Assembly (NCBI RefSeq): GCF_004364865.1
Contig: NZ_SOAU01000001.1
Coordinates: forward strand, 4,310,001-4,374,000
DNA length: 64,000 nucleotides
Source: Ilumatobacter fluminis
Lineage (GTDB): Bacteria > Actinomycetota > Acidimicrobiia > Acidimicrobiales > Ilumatobacteraceae
Reading direction: 5' to 3'
Shown: positions 8,050-16,766 of the stretch, one piece after another
Position numbering within the stretch: position 1 is the first letter of the stretch
How the letters are laid out: every line of letters starts with the position of its first letter
Made by a program: the position numbers and the translations under genes
Notes under the pieces: model-generated
Told to the model about the DNA's origin: nothing
Database searches by the model: none
Seen by the model: the letters and a program-made list of their open reading frames with translations, nothing else

Positions 8050-9711
8050 TTACTTGGTCATCTCGTCGTAGTTGAAGAAGCGGTTGTCGTTGACGAAGTT
8101 GCCGATCTCGCTGGACACACCGTTCACGTCGATCTGCTGAACGAGGTACAGCGCCGGCGGGTTGTCGTGCATCATCGCAGTGACATCTTGCAGGGCGGCG
8201 GTGCGCTCGGCCGGATCGATCGTCGGCAGGGCGGCTTCGAGTGCGTCGGCCTGCTCCTGGTCGCAGAAGAACGGGTTCGACTTCAAGCACGAGAAGTTCG
8301 TCATGACACGGCCCGAGTCCATCGTCGGCAGGGCGTTCCACGACAGGCCGAACATGCCGGCGTCGAAGGTGCCACCGAGGTACCGCTCGAGCCAGTCGGG
8401 GAAGGTGATCTGGTTCAGTTCGACGTCGACACCGATGTCGGCCAGGTTCTGCTGGGCGAGCTGGTAGATCTCGGCGTCGGCCGGGAACGAACCGACGACC
8501 ACGTCGGCCGTGAAGCTCAGGCCGTCCGGGTAGCCGGCGTCGGCCAGCATCTGCTGGGCGAGCTCGGGGTCGTAGCCGAATGCGTCGATGTCGGGGTTGT
8601 AGCCGGTGGCGTTCGGGGTCGGGCCCTGGCCGGCGGCGCTGCCCTGACCGAGCAGGAGCGCGTCGACGATCGCCTGGCGATCGATGGCGTAGTTGAGGGC
8701 CTGGCGGACCATCGGGTCGGCGACGGGCGAGTCGGCCATCTCGGTGTTGAACGCGAGCGACATCACCTGATTGGCGGTGACGACGTCGGCGGACGCAGCG
8801 TCGCCGAGGGTGTCGACGAGGTCGGGCGAGATGCCGGTGGCGAGGTCGACCTGACCGGCCTGGAGTGCCTGGACCCGAGCGGCGGGTTCGGCGAGCTCCT
8901 GGATCTCGAGACCGCCGACGAGCGGCGCACGCCACGAGTCGGTGAAGGCGGCGAGCTCGATCGTTCCGGCATCCCACGAGGTCACCATGAACGGGCCGGA
9001 GCCGACCGGGTTCTCGGTGATCTCTTCGAGGCCCGCGTCGGCGAGGACGCCAGGAGCCGGGACGTAGATCTCGGTCATCTTGGCGGGCAGGATCGGATCG
9101 GGCGTGGCCGTCGTGACTTCGACCGTGTAGGTGTCGACCGCGGTCGCCGAGGCGATGTTCGCGAGGTCGCGCGCAACGGCGGAGCCTGCGGCGGCTTCGT
9201 CGGTCACGATGAAGTTGATGACGCTGGCGAGGCCTTCGGCGTCGAGCGTCTCACCGTTCGAGAACTGGACGTCGTCGCGCAGCACGAAGTTCCACGTGGT
9301 CTCCGACGTGTTCTCCCACGAGGTGGCGAGCCACGGCTTGATCTCGCCGTCGGTGCTCACGAAGGTGACGGGGTCGTAGATCGCGGCGAGGGTGTAGATG
9401 CCGGGCGAGCCGACCGAGTTGAACGGGTTGCCCTTCGAGGCCGGCAACTGGTTCGTGGCGAGTCGGATGACGGCGTCCGACGAAGCACTGTCGTCGGCGG
9501 TCGTGTCCTCGGTCGTCGCCTCTTCGCCGTCGTCGGTCGCCTCGTCGCCGTCGTCCGCCGGCTCCTCGTCGACCGTCTCTTCCTCGGCGGTGGTGTCACT
9601 CGTGTCGGCGTCGTCGTCGTCGCCACCACAGGCAGCGGCAACGAGCACCAGCGATGCGACTCCGAGCACCGAGGCGAGCCGTGAGGCGCTCCTCATCGTC
9701 GTCCTTCTCAT
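8050..9711 (-). CDS. ABC transporter substrate-binding lipoprotein, family 5 (DppA/OppA/NikA type)
   Basis: A 553-residue exported lipoprotein. The ATG at 9711 is chosen because GGGGAGG lies about 6 bases upstream; a second in-frame ATG at 9696 is possible. The signal peptide ends in the lipobox LVAAAC followed by a very acidic, Thr/Glu-rich spacer of about 50 residues. The mature domain shows family-5 landmarks: FNSVGSPGIYTLAAIYDPVTF, LATSWENTSETTWNFVLRDDVQFSNGE, and VRQALNYAIDRQAIV. It captures the solute for permeases 6984-8000 and 6091-6987. Its promoter carries the same tandem IclR-like sites as the promoter at 17.8 kb, so import is probably induced together with catabolism. Confidence 0.95.
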   Translation of the reverse strand: MRRTTMRSASRLASVLGVASLVLVAAACGGDDDDADTSDTTAEEETVDEEPADDGDEATDDGEEATTEDTTADDSASSDAVIRLATNQLPASKGNPFNSVGSPGIYTLAAIYDPVTFVSTDGEIKPWLATSWENTSETTWNFVLRDDVQFSNGETLDAEGLASVINFIVTDEAAAGSAVARDLANIASATAVDTYTVEVTTATPDPILPAKMTEIYVPAPGVLADAGLEEITENPVGSGPFMVTSWDAGTIELAAFTDSWRAPLVGGLEIQELAEPAARVQALQAGQVDLATGISPDLVDTLGDAASADVVTANQVMSLAFNTEMADSPVADPMVRQALNYAIDRQAIVDALLLGQGSAAGQGPTPNATGYNPDIDAFGYDPELAQQMLADAGYPDGLSFTADVVVGSFPADAEIYQLAQQNLADIGVDVELNQITFPDWLERYLGGTFDAGMFGLSWNALPTMDSGRVMTNFSCLKSNPFFCDQEQADALEAALPTIDPAERTAALQDVTAMMHDNPPALYLVQQIDVNGVSSEIGNFVNDNRFFNYDEMTK

Positions 9712-9729
9712 GGGCTTCCTCCCCGTTCT

Positions 9730-9767
9730 GTTCCGCTGTACGGAACGTAGGTTTCTTGGAGGGGAAC
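9730..9767. promoter_or_regulatory. Tandem IclR-type operator, site pair 2
   Basis: Two 17-bp sites start 21 bp apart. The gene-proximal one (9730-9746) is GTTCCG-N5-CGGAAC, a perfect inverted repeat; the distal one (9751-9767) is the degenerate copy GTTTCTT-GGA-GGGGAAC. The pair lies 19-56 bases upstream of the binding-protein ATG at 9711. The same arrangement (perfect proximal site, degenerate distal site, 21-bp step) is present at 17833-17870. IclR-family regulators commonly bind such TTCCGC-type palindromes, and an IclR gene is in the island at 10720-11523. Confidence 0.7.
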
Positions 9768-9845
9768 ACTACTGAAGCACTCCGAGGACGTCAAGCGACG
9801 GGGTTGTCGAACGGGTGGGCGGCCGGTAGGTCGGCGAGGCGTCAC

Positions 9846-10727
9846 TCAGCCGGCGAAGAACTCGACGAATGCGCCCGGCGCGACCTCGATCGGTGCGCTG
9901 CGCTGGGGTCCCTCGGCGATGACGGCCACCGAGATCACTCCCTGCCGGAGCCGCTGATCGCCGTCGGGATCCGTCGCGACGGCGTGCTGATCGAACTCGA
10001 TCGCAGACTGCCCGGCGAGCTGCACCGTGCTGATCCGGTGGACGGTGTCGGCGGGGAGCCCGTGGACCGTGTTGATCACACCGATCGGCAAACGATGATC
10101 GGTGACCCGCCTTCCGGACGTCGCCTCCTCGAACCGAGCCCTCGACTCCTCGAGGTCGGCGCAGGTGATCACCATGATGAAGACCGGCCCCAGCTCGGCG
10201 ACCGCCGACGGCAGGTCGAACCCCGGGGGCGCACCGCGCACCTCGGTCAGGTACCACAGCTCGCCGGCGGGGCCTTCGACCTGCGCAGCCCGCAGTGAGC
10301 CTCCGCTGCCGACGGTGCGGGGGGCCACCACGACACGAGCACCGGCCCGCTGCGCTCGCTCCATCGCTCGATCGGCGTCCGCGACCAGGAGTTCGATGGC
10401 GGACCAGCCGGGCCGTGCGAGCGGCGGCGAGGGCGCCGCCTCCGGCGACTCGACCAGCCGGATTCGACCGGGGCGGTCGTCCTCGGGCGCCCGGAGCACG
10501 ACCGACGGCGCACCACCGAGCGACGGCTGCCGCCACGAGGCGGCTCGTTCCGGGTCGAGTGCGCCGTGCTCGTCGGCAACTGCGCCGAGCGCCGACTCGT
10601 ACATGGTCGTCGCCCGAGCGATGTCGGCGACGACCACGACCGCCTCTGCGATCGGGCCCACCGACGAGGCCTCGTCCAGTGTGTCGGGCCCGTGTGTCGC
10701 GACGCGTCGTTCGACGGGCTCAGCCAC
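9846..10727 (-). CDS. Two-domain VOC-superfamily (glyoxalase/dioxygenase-fold) protein
   Basis: A 293-residue protein from a GTG at 10727, overlapping the IclR gene by 8 bases. The first half (AEAVVVVADIARATTMYESALGA ... RPGWSAIELLVADADRAMERAQRAGARVV ... EGPAGELWYLTEV) and the second half (GPVFIMVITCADLEESRARFEEA) each look like one VOC unit. The usual metal ligands are only partly present: Glu/Tyr at the end of repeat 1, but no obvious His in the first strand of either half. It might be an extradiol-like enzyme, an isomerase or a ligand-binding protein. Its place among monooxygenase and dehydrogenase genes supports a catabolic step; the reaction is not assignable. Confidence 0.8.
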   Translation of the reverse strand: MAEPVERRVATHGPDTLDEASSVGPIAEAVVVVADIARATTMYESALGAVADEHGALDPERAASWRQPSLGGAPSVVLRAPEDDRPGRIRLVESPEAAPSPPLARPGWSAIELLVADADRAMERAQRAGARVVVAPRTVGSGGSLRAAQVEGPAGELWYLTEVRGAPPGFDLPSAVAELGPVFIMVITCADLEESRARFEEATSGRRVTDHRLPIGVINTVHGLPADTVHRISTVQLAGQSAIEFDQHAVATDPDGDQRLRQGVISVAVIAEGPQRSAPIEVAPGAFVEFFAG

Positions 10728-11523
10728 CCGCCACGCCAGACTGCGGTGGACGAACGCCGCCCATCGCCGTCGTCAGGTTGGCCGACGCCTCGAGCAGCAG
10801 ACCGATCAGGCGGTCGACCTCGGAGCTGAATCGATCGACGGGCCCGGCAACCGACAGCACCGCCAGCACTCGACCATCGGGGCCGAACACCGGCGCGGCG
10901 GCGGAGCCGGCGGTCGCGTCGCGCTCACCGAGTGAGACGGCGTACCCGCACTCGCGGATGCGTTCGAGTTCGTCGACCAGTTCGTCGCGATCGGTGATCG
11001 TCTGACCGGTGAGGCTGCCGAGGTCGCTCCGCTCGAGGTATTCGTCCTGCTGCGACGCCGGGAGGAACGCGAGCAGCGCCTTCGAGGATGCACCAGCGTG
11101 GAGCGGGAACGACCGTCCGAGCTGCACGACCATCTTGACGTCGCGTTCCGGGGTGACCTGGTCGACGTAGACACGTTCCCAGCTCGAGCGGATCGAGAGG
11201 GTCACGGTCTCCGCCGTCGCCTCGGACAGACGGGTCATCACCGGACGGGCGCGTGAACGGACGTCGATCCGGTCGAGGTAGGCCATGCCCAACTCGACGA
11301 AGCGCGGTCCCAACGCGTAGCGGCGCGTGTTCGGATCGAACTCGACGAAGTTGTTCTTGCGACAGGTCGCGAGGATCCGGTGCACGACCGCCTTCGAGTA
11401 GCCCAATCGGTCGGCGATCTCGGTGACACCGAGCGTCGGACTCTCCGACTCGGCGAACAGCGTCAGTACTTCGAAGGCCCGCTCGATCGATCCGACGGTG
11501 GCGGCTGGTGGGTCACTGCTCAT
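10720..11523 (-). CDS. IclR-family transcriptional regulator
   Basis: A 267-residue regulator with an N-terminal winged helix-turn-helix (SIERAFEVLTLFAESESPTLGVTEIADRLGYSKAVVHRI, about residues 12-50) and a C-terminal IclR effector domain (TLSIRSSWERVYVDQVTPERDVKMVVQLG, then FPLHAGASSKALLAFLP). IclR proteins bind 15-17 bp palindromes as dimers or tetramers and respond to small aromatic or organic acids. It lies inside the island between the aldehyde dehydrogenases and the VOC gene. The two tandem palindromic sites at 9730-9767 and 17833-17870 are its best candidate operators. Whether it activates or represses cannot be told from sequence. Confidence 0.95.
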   Translation of the reverse strand: MSSDPPAATVGSIERAFEVLTLFAESESPTLGVTEIADRLGYSKAVVHRILATCRKNNFVEFDPNTRRYALGPRFVELGMAYLDRIDVRSRARPVMTRLSEATAETVTLSIRSSWERVYVDQVTPERDVKMVVQLGRSFPLHAGASSKALLAFLPASQQDEYLERSDLGSLTGQTITDRDELVDELERIRECGYAVSLGERDATAGSAAAPVFGPDGRVLAVLSVAGPVDRFSSEVDRLIGLLLEASANLTTAMGGVRPPQSGVAGG

Positions 11524-11529
11524 CGGAGG

Positions 11530-13041
11530 TCACCGAATCCCGGTGCGATGGATCGACTGATAGCGCACATAGCTCGCAAACCCTTCCCGTCCGAGTTCGA
11601 CACCGATTCCACTCGACTTCCAACCAGCGAGTGGCGCCGCCGTGTTGAAGCCGTAGCCGTTCACCCCGACGGTTCCCGAGTCGACGCGCTGTGCCACCGC
11701 TTCCGCTCGGCCATCATCGCTGCTCCACACGGAGCCCGCCAAACCGAAGTCGGAGTCGTTGGCGACGGCGACGGCCTCGTCGTCACCGTCCACGGCGATC
11801 ACCGAGATCACCGGTCCGAAGATCTCCTCACGACAGATCCGCATCGCGTTCGTGGCGTCGGCGAACACCGTCGGCCGGACGTACCAGCCCTGGTCGATCC
11901 GAGGTCGATCTCCACCGGTGACGACGCGTGCGCCTTCGCTCCGTCCGATGTCGACATAGCGCTCGACGCGGTCTCGGTGCTCGGCCGAGATGACGGGTCC
12001 GAGGTCGGTCGTCGGATCGAGCGGGTCGCCGACGGTCAGGCGCTCGCTCGCAACCACGAGGGCGTCGACGACCTCGTCGACGCGGCGGCGATCGACGACG
12101 AAACGACTGTGGATGAAGCAGTTCTGACCACTGAAGGTGTAGGCGAGGAACGGGATCGCTGCAGCGAGCCGGTCGACGTCGACATCGTCGAGCACGATCG
12201 CCGCCGACTTCCCGCCGAGTTCGAGCACGACGGGCCGGAGTCGTTCCGCGCACGCCACGGCGACCTGTCGGCCCGCAGCGGTCGAGCCGGTGAAACCGAC
12301 CATGTCGACACCATCGTGTTCGACGAGCGCGCGCCCGGTCTCCGCGCCACCCGACACGACGTTGAGCACGCCCGGTGGGAGTCCGGCGTCGGCGGCGATC
12401 TCGGCGAGCACGAACGCCTCGAGGGGAGCCTGCGGCGGCGGTTTGAACACGACGGACCCGCCGGCGGCGAGGGTCGGACCGATCTTGTAGAGGCCGAGCG
12501 GGAGCGTGCCGTTGTAGGGCGAGATGGCCGCCGTCACGCCGTGCGATCGGCGACGCACGAGGCTGCGCTGGACGGCATACCGCGGCCGCTTCTCCGGAAC
12601 GGGTCGGACCTCGTCGACGAGGTCGGACCGTGCCGACGCCGCGGCGTGCCGCAACAGTTCGGCGGGTCGACTCGGTCGCTTGCCCGAACCGCCGATCGGA
12701 CGGCCGACCTCGTGGGCGAGTAAGACGTCGAGATCACGATCGAGCGCCTCGATCGAGTCCGCCATTCGCTCGAGGACGTCGGCGCGCTCGCCCGGGCTCA
12801 TCGATGCCCACGGCGCGCCGGGCTCGATCGCCGCCCGGGCCGAGCGAACGGCACGGTCGACGTCGGCGGCGTCGGCGTCCGGCACCGAACCGATCGACTG
12901 CTCGGTGCTCGGCGAGACGACGTCGAGCCGCGCCCCGCCCGAGGGGAGCTCCCAGGTGCCGTCGATCCAGAGACCGTCCCTCGACAGCCAGTCGTCGTCG
13001 ATCGATTCGAGGGCGACGGAGCGACCATCGGATGCGGTCAC
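11530..13041 (-). CDS. NAD(P)-dependent aldehyde dehydrogenase
   Basis: A 503-residue ALDH. The GTG at 13041 overlaps the stop of the upstream ALDH (GTGA); the frame stays open to 13905 but only as a shadow of that gene. Catalytic features are intact: Asn in ISPYNGTL (177), Lys in VVFKPPPQAP (200), Glu in LELGGKS (274) and the nucleophile Cys308 in SGQNCFIHSR. It oxidises an aldehyde to the acid, probably one intermediate of the island pathway. Two adjacent but clearly different ALDHs imply two aldehyde steps or a split of specificities. Confidence 0.95.
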   Translation of the reverse strand: MTASDGRSVALESIDDDWLSRDGLWIDGTWELPSGGARLDVVSPSTEQSIGSVPDADAADVDRAVRSARAAIEPGAPWASMSPGERADVLERMADSIEALDRDLDVLLAHEVGRPIGGSGKRPSRPAELLRHAAASARSDLVDEVRPVPEKRPRYAVQRSLVRRRSHGVTAAISPYNGTLPLGLYKIGPTLAAGGSVVFKPPPQAPLEAFVLAEIAADAGLPPGVLNVVSGGAETGRALVEHDGVDMVGFTGSTAAGRQVAVACAERLRPVVLELGGKSAAIVLDDVDVDRLAAAIPFLAYTFSGQNCFIHSRFVVDRRRVDEVVDALVVASERLTVGDPLDPTTDLGPVISAEHRDRVERYVDIGRSEGARVVTGGDRPRIDQGWYVRPTVFADATNAMRICREEIFGPVISVIAVDGDDEAVAVANDSDFGLAGSVWSSDDGRAEAVAQRVDSGTVGVNGYGFNTAAPLAGWKSSGIGVELGREGFASYVRYQSIHRTGIR

Positions 13042-14459
13042 GACGGGTCCTTTCGGTACGGCTGGGGGACGCCTGGTTCCACCGACACCCAGACCGACTT
13101 CGCCCACGTGTACAACGCAGGTGCTTCCGTCCCGTTCTCGCGTCCGTACCCCGATTGTCCGACGCCGCCGAAGGGCACCATGTCGTCGAGGATCCGGTAC
13201 GTGTTCACCCACACGGTGCCGACGCGCAGATCGGAGGCGAGTCGGTGAGCGCGCCCGATGTCGCCCGTCCACAGCCCGGCCGCCAGACCGAACTCGGTGT
13301 CGTGCGCGAGCGCCAACGCCTCGTCGGCGTCGTCGAAGGCCGCGACGGACAGGACCGGACCGAAGATCTCGTCCCGAACGGCTCGGTGATCGAGGGGCAG
13401 ATCGGCGAATGCGACGGGCGCCACCCAGTTGCCCGCGGTGAGGTCGTCGGGAACCTCGAGCGGCGTCTCGGCGAGCACCCGGCCGCTGCGCTTGGCGTCG
13501 GCGACGTACTCGCGGGTCTTGGCGGCTTGCGCAGCCGTGGCCTGCGGACCGACCTGGCTCGACGCCAGGCGCGGGTCGCCGACACGCAGCGCCGCAACCC
13601 GCGCGACGAGCCGGTCGACGAACTCGTCGTGGACGCTGCGTTCGACGAAGAGTCGTGAACCGGCGATGCACATCTGGCCGCACGAGCCGGCGAATCCTTC
13701 GACGACGCCCGCCGCGGCGGCGTCGAGGTCGGCGTCCGCGAAGACCAACTGAGGCGACTTGCCACCCAGCTCCAACGCCGACGGGACGAGGCGTTCGGCT
13801 GCCGTCGCGCCGACGTGGCGCCCGGCACCGTCCGACCCGGTGAACACGACGAGATCGACTCGCGGGTCGGCGACCAACCCACGGCCGACATCGGGGCCGC
13901 CACATACGACCTGGGCGACGCCGGGCGGCGCGCCACAGTCGTCGAGGAGCTCACCGAGGCGCATCGCGGTCAACGGGGTCTCGAGTGCCGGTTTCAGGAT
14001 CGATACGTTCCCGAACGCGAGCGCCGGGGCGATCTTCTTCGCGGCGAACACGAACGGAGCGTTCCAGGGCACGATGCCGGCCACGACGCCGTAGGGCTCG
14101 CGCGTGGTGTACGTGTGGAAGCCGTCGCCGACCGGCACGACCGTCCCGGTGACCTTGTCGGCGTACCCGCCGTAGTACTCGAAGCAGCGCGCCGCACGTT
14201 CGACCTCACGTCGGGTGTCGGCGAGCAGCTTGCCGCAGTTGCGCGTCTCGAGTACGGCGATGTCGTCGAGTTCCTCGCGGATCCTACGTGCGACGGCGAA
14301 CAACAGCGCCGCCCGCTCACGAGGCGGCGTGCGCCGCCAACGGTCCGCAGCGGCGACGGCGCGGGCGACGACCGCGTCGAGTGACGACTCGTCGTGGAGT
14401 TCGATCGTGGCGATCGTGCTCCCGTCGATCGGTGAGGTGACCTCGTGTCCGGTCGTCAT
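13038..14459 (-). CDS. NAD(P)-dependent aldehyde dehydrogenase (betaine-aldehyde-dehydrogenase-like)
   Basis: A 473-residue ALDH starting at an ATG that overlaps the monooxygenase stop (ATGA). Key residues: Asn133 in VPWNAPF, Lys156 in LKPALETP, Glu230 in LELGGKSP and Cys264 in GQMCIAGSR; FGGVGQSGYGRENG near the C-terminus is typical of the betaine/gamma-aminobutyraldehyde group. It is more canonical than its downstream neighbour 11530-13041. It probably oxidises an aldehyde produced in this pathway; its substrate is not determined. Confidence 0.95.
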   Translation of the reverse strand: MTTGHEVTSPIDGSTIATIELHDESSLDAVVARAVAAADRWRRTPPRERAALLFAVARRIREELDDIAVLETRNCGKLLADTRREVERAARCFEYYGGYADKVTGTVVPVGDGFHTYTTREPYGVVAGIVPWNAPFVFAAKKIAPALAFGNVSILKPALETPLTAMRLGELLDDCGAPPGVAQVVCGGPDVGRGLVADPRVDLVVFTGSDGAGRHVGATAAERLVPSALELGGKSPQLVFADADLDAAAAGVVEGFAGSCGQMCIAGSRLFVERSVHDEFVDRLVARVAALRVGDPRLASSQVGPQATAAQAAKTREYVADAKRSGRVLAETPLEVPDDLTAGNWVAPVAFADLPLDHRAVRDEIFGPVLSVAAFDDADEALALAHDTEFGLAAGLWTGDIGRAHRLASDLRVGTVWVNTYRILDDMVPFGGVGQSGYGRENGTEAPALYTWAKSVWVSVEPGVPQPYRKDPS

Positions 14460-15709
14460 GATGCCTCCGTGCTGGTGCGTGGTCCGGGCACGGCGTCGAA
14501 CATCGCCGCGGCGCGCAGATGGTCGCCGCACCGCTGCGGGTCGGCGGCGGCTGCCTGCAGGTCGGCGAGCCGGGCCGCTCGTGCGTCGGGTGAGCGAGCG
14601 TCCATCTCCGCGCGGGTGCGTGACGTCGCCCGTTGCACGACCTCCATCGCAACGGCGCGGCGCACGGTTGCGTAGTCGGCGAGCGCCTCGTCGATACCGA
14701 ACGCGTCGAGGGCGTCGACGAGATGGGCGGCGTCGTGCACCCCCGAGTTCAGACCCATCCCGCCGGTGGTGCTGGTCAGGTGGGCGGCATCACCGATCAG
14801 CGCGACCCGTCCGTCGACCATCCGGTCGGCGACGCGCTGGTGGCTCCGATACATCTGGTGCTGCCGCAGCGGCGCCGCGGCCCACGAGTGGTCTCCGACG
14901 TAGGCGTCGAGTGCGGCCACGAGGGCCGGGTGGGCGTCTCGTGCGTCGTCGACGGGTGCGACGTTGCTCAGGTCGGTGTCGACCGGTTCGTCGGTCGACA
15001 CCGCGACACGCCAGATGTCGGGGGTGCGGATCAGGGAGAGTCGACCCGCCCCGCCCGTGTAGTACGCCACGGGCGTCGACGGTCGACCGGCGACGGCACC
15101 GAAGTCGAACTCGGACGCGACGACGAGGCTCAGCGTCGGATAGGTCGAGCCGTCCATGCCGATGTCGAGCGCCGAGCGGACGGCGCTGTGGCTGCCGTCC
15201 GCTGCGACCAGGAGCGGGGTCTCCCATCGCACCGTTCCGGTCGGGGTGTCGATCGTGACGTCCGCCTGCGTCGCCGACGTCGAGACGGCGACGATCTCGT
15301 GTTCCCAGCACATCTCGATCGCGTCGGAGTCCGCCGCAGCGGCCCGGAGATCATCGAGGAGTTTGTACTGCTCGTACTGCAGGCGGAACGGGTATCGGGT
15401 GAGCCCGTCGAGGACGTCGTAGTCGAACACCGCGGCGTCGTCGGAGTCGAGATCGCCGTACGCGAGCCGGTCGACTCGAACACCTCGGGCGATCGCCCGA
15501 TCGGTGAGTCCGATGCGGTCGAGGATCTCGAGGGTCGGTGGGTGCAGCGTCGAACCGCGCCACTCGCGGGCGACCTCGGGACGGGCTCGTTCGGCGACGC
15601 GAACCGGTACGCGGCGCGACGCGAGCAGGAGGGCCGTCGTCAGGCCGACGGGTCCTGCACCGGCGACGACGACCGGGTGATCGGGGGTGGCTGCGGTGAT
15701 GTCGTTCAT
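14456..15709 (-). CDS. FAD-dependent aromatic-ring-type monooxygenase (PHBH/UbiH fold)
   Basis: A 417-residue flavoprotein from the ATG at 15709, overlapping the preceding stop (ATGA). It has the dinucleotide motif VVVAGAGPVGLTTALLL (about 13-29), the DG motif VAADGSHSAVR and the GD motif VALIGDAAHLTSTTGGMGLNSG, which together define group A flavin monooxygenases that hydroxylate phenolic rings with NAD(P)H and O2. It lacks the thioredoxin-like C-terminal domain of phenol hydroxylases and is closest in size to salicylate or 3-hydroxybenzoate hydroxylases. This suggests that the island degrades an aromatic or heteroaromatic compound, an inference that rests largely on this gene. Confidence 0.9.
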   Translation of the reverse strand: MNDITAATPDHPVVVAGAGPVGLTTALLLASRRVPVRVAERARPEVAREWRGSTLHPPTLEILDRIGLTDRAIARGVRVDRLAYGDLDSDDAAVFDYDVLDGLTRYPFRLQYEQYKLLDDLRAAAADSDAIEMCWEHEIVAVSTSATQADVTIDTPTGTVRWETPLLVAADGSHSAVRSALDIGMDGSTYPTLSLVVASEFDFGAVAGRPSTPVAYYTGGAGRLSLIRTPDIWRVAVSTDEPVDTDLSNVAPVDDARDAHPALVAALDAYVGDHSWAAAPLRQHQMYRSHQRVADRMVDGRVALIGDAAHLTSTTGGMGLNSGVHDAAHLVDALDAFGIDEALADYATVRRAVAMEVVQRATSRTRAEMDARSPDARAARLADLQAAAADPQRCGDHLRAAAMFDAVPGPRTSTEAS

Positions 15710-16506
15710 CTGGTGGGTCCTTCGATCGATCGTTCGGCAGCCGGCCGGTCGCTGTGCGCCGGTGACATCGCGCGGCGGTCGACCCACCGGTCGAGTTCGG
15801 CCATGGCCGTCGAGGTGCTGCGGTCGCTGCCGACTGTGCCGGCCAGTGCTCGTGCCAATGCCAGGTTCGACGACACGATCGGGCACGGCGATCCGGGTGC
15901 GAGCCCGTCGATCGCGTCGGCCGTCGCCGCGCCGGTACCGGCCACGACCACGATGTCGTCGCCGTGGTCATGGTCGGCGATCTCGGCGAGCGCGCGCTCG
16001 ATCGCCGCTCGTGACGCGTCGGCGGTCGTCGTGTAGATCGAGTCGTTCTCGACCGGCACCGTCGTCGGCACTGTGTAGCCGCAGCCCTCCCAGAACGAGC
16101 GCGCCGACTCGGTCAACCAGTTCGGGTACGGCGACACCAGGGTGACGCGTCGCGACCGCGTCTCGTCGGCGACGGACAGCAGCGCACCGGCTGCTGTGAC
16201 GACGCGTGTGTTGGTCACGTCGCTCAGGTCGGCGGCCCAGCGAGCGTCGCCGTCGCGACCGAGCGGATAGGACGCCCCCGTGCAGGCGATGCCGATCGCG
16301 TCGAGCCCGAGGCCGCTCAGTCGACCGACGGCTGCGTACGACGTGGTTCGGTACGCGACGAGGCGGTCGGCGAGATCGCCCGGCTGGTGATCGAATCGCG
16401 CCACGTACACCGCACCGACGTCGGCCAGGTACGAAGCGACTTCGTGTTCGGCGGTGGGGTTGGCGGGCGGTACCACGACGCCCCATCGCGTCGGTCGGTC
16501 GGTCAA
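15706..16506 (-). CDS. Maleate isomerase / Asp-Glu racemase superfamily protein
   Basis: A 266-residue protein from a TTG at 16506 that overlaps the upstream stop (TTGA). The N-terminus TRWGVVVPPANPTAEHEV is typical of the maleate cis-trans isomerase group, and the first catalytic cysteine is in IGIACTGASY (Cys75). The second half has VVVAGTGAATADAIDGL where family enzymes usually carry the second cysteine, and no Cys is seen there. Two-Cys members isomerise maleate to fumarate; single-Cys relatives can be decarboxylases or racemases. It could process a ring-cleavage diacid, but the missing cysteine makes the classical reaction doubtful. Confidence 0.85.
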   Translation of the reverse strand: MTDRPTRWGVVVPPANPTAEHEVASYLADVGAVYVARFDHQPGDLADRLVAYRTTSYAAVGRLSGLGLDAIGIACTGASYPLGRDGDARWAADLSDVTNTRVVTAAGALLSVADETRSRRVTLVSPYPNWLTESARSFWEGCGYTVPTTVPVENDSIYTTTADASRAAIERALAEIADHDHGDDIVVVAGTGAATADAIDGLAPGSPCPIVSSNLALARALAGTVGSDRSTSTAMAELDRWVDRRAMSPAHSDRPAAERSIEGPTR

Positions 16507-16766
16507 CGGTCGTCCGGGGTCGTCGAAGTCGCCAGGAGCGGGCCGAAGATGCGTGCGACGAACTCGTCGCGGGCCGCCACCTCGTCGGGGGTCGACGGCG
16601 CAGCTTCACCGTCGAGGTCGAGCGACAGGCCGCGCTCGGCCAACTCCGTTTCGAGCTTCCCGAGCCGTCGTTTGACGACCCACAGCTCGGCCGCGAGTTC
16701 GGCGATCACGCCGATCATGGCGTCGTCGGGAGTGCGCTCGTCTGCGGGATGTGACGATGCGCTCAT
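16503..16766 (-). CDS. Small coiled-coil partner of methyltransferase (copy 2)
   Basis: An 87-residue acidic protein; the ATG at 16766 overlaps the methyltransferase stop (ATGA) and its own stop overlaps the isomerase start. The core MIGVIAELAAELWVVKRR followed by LGKLETELAER is a predicted amphipathic helix, related in sequence and gene position to 2719-3036. The repeated methyltransferase plus coiled-coil arrangement within one island suggests a dedicated subunit. No catalytic residues or known domain are recognisable. Confidence 0.75.
   Translation of the reverse strand: MSASSHPADERTPDDAMIGVIAELAAELWVVKRRLGKLETELAERGLSLDLDGEAAPSTPDEVAARDEFVARIFGPLLATSTTPDDR

Noticed and set aside
11530-13905. 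A 791-residue fused aldehyde dehydrogenase
   Set aside because: The N-terminal 288 residues are an Arg-rich shadow inside the upstream ALDH gene; the GTG at 13041 with GTGA coupling gives the normal ALDH length.
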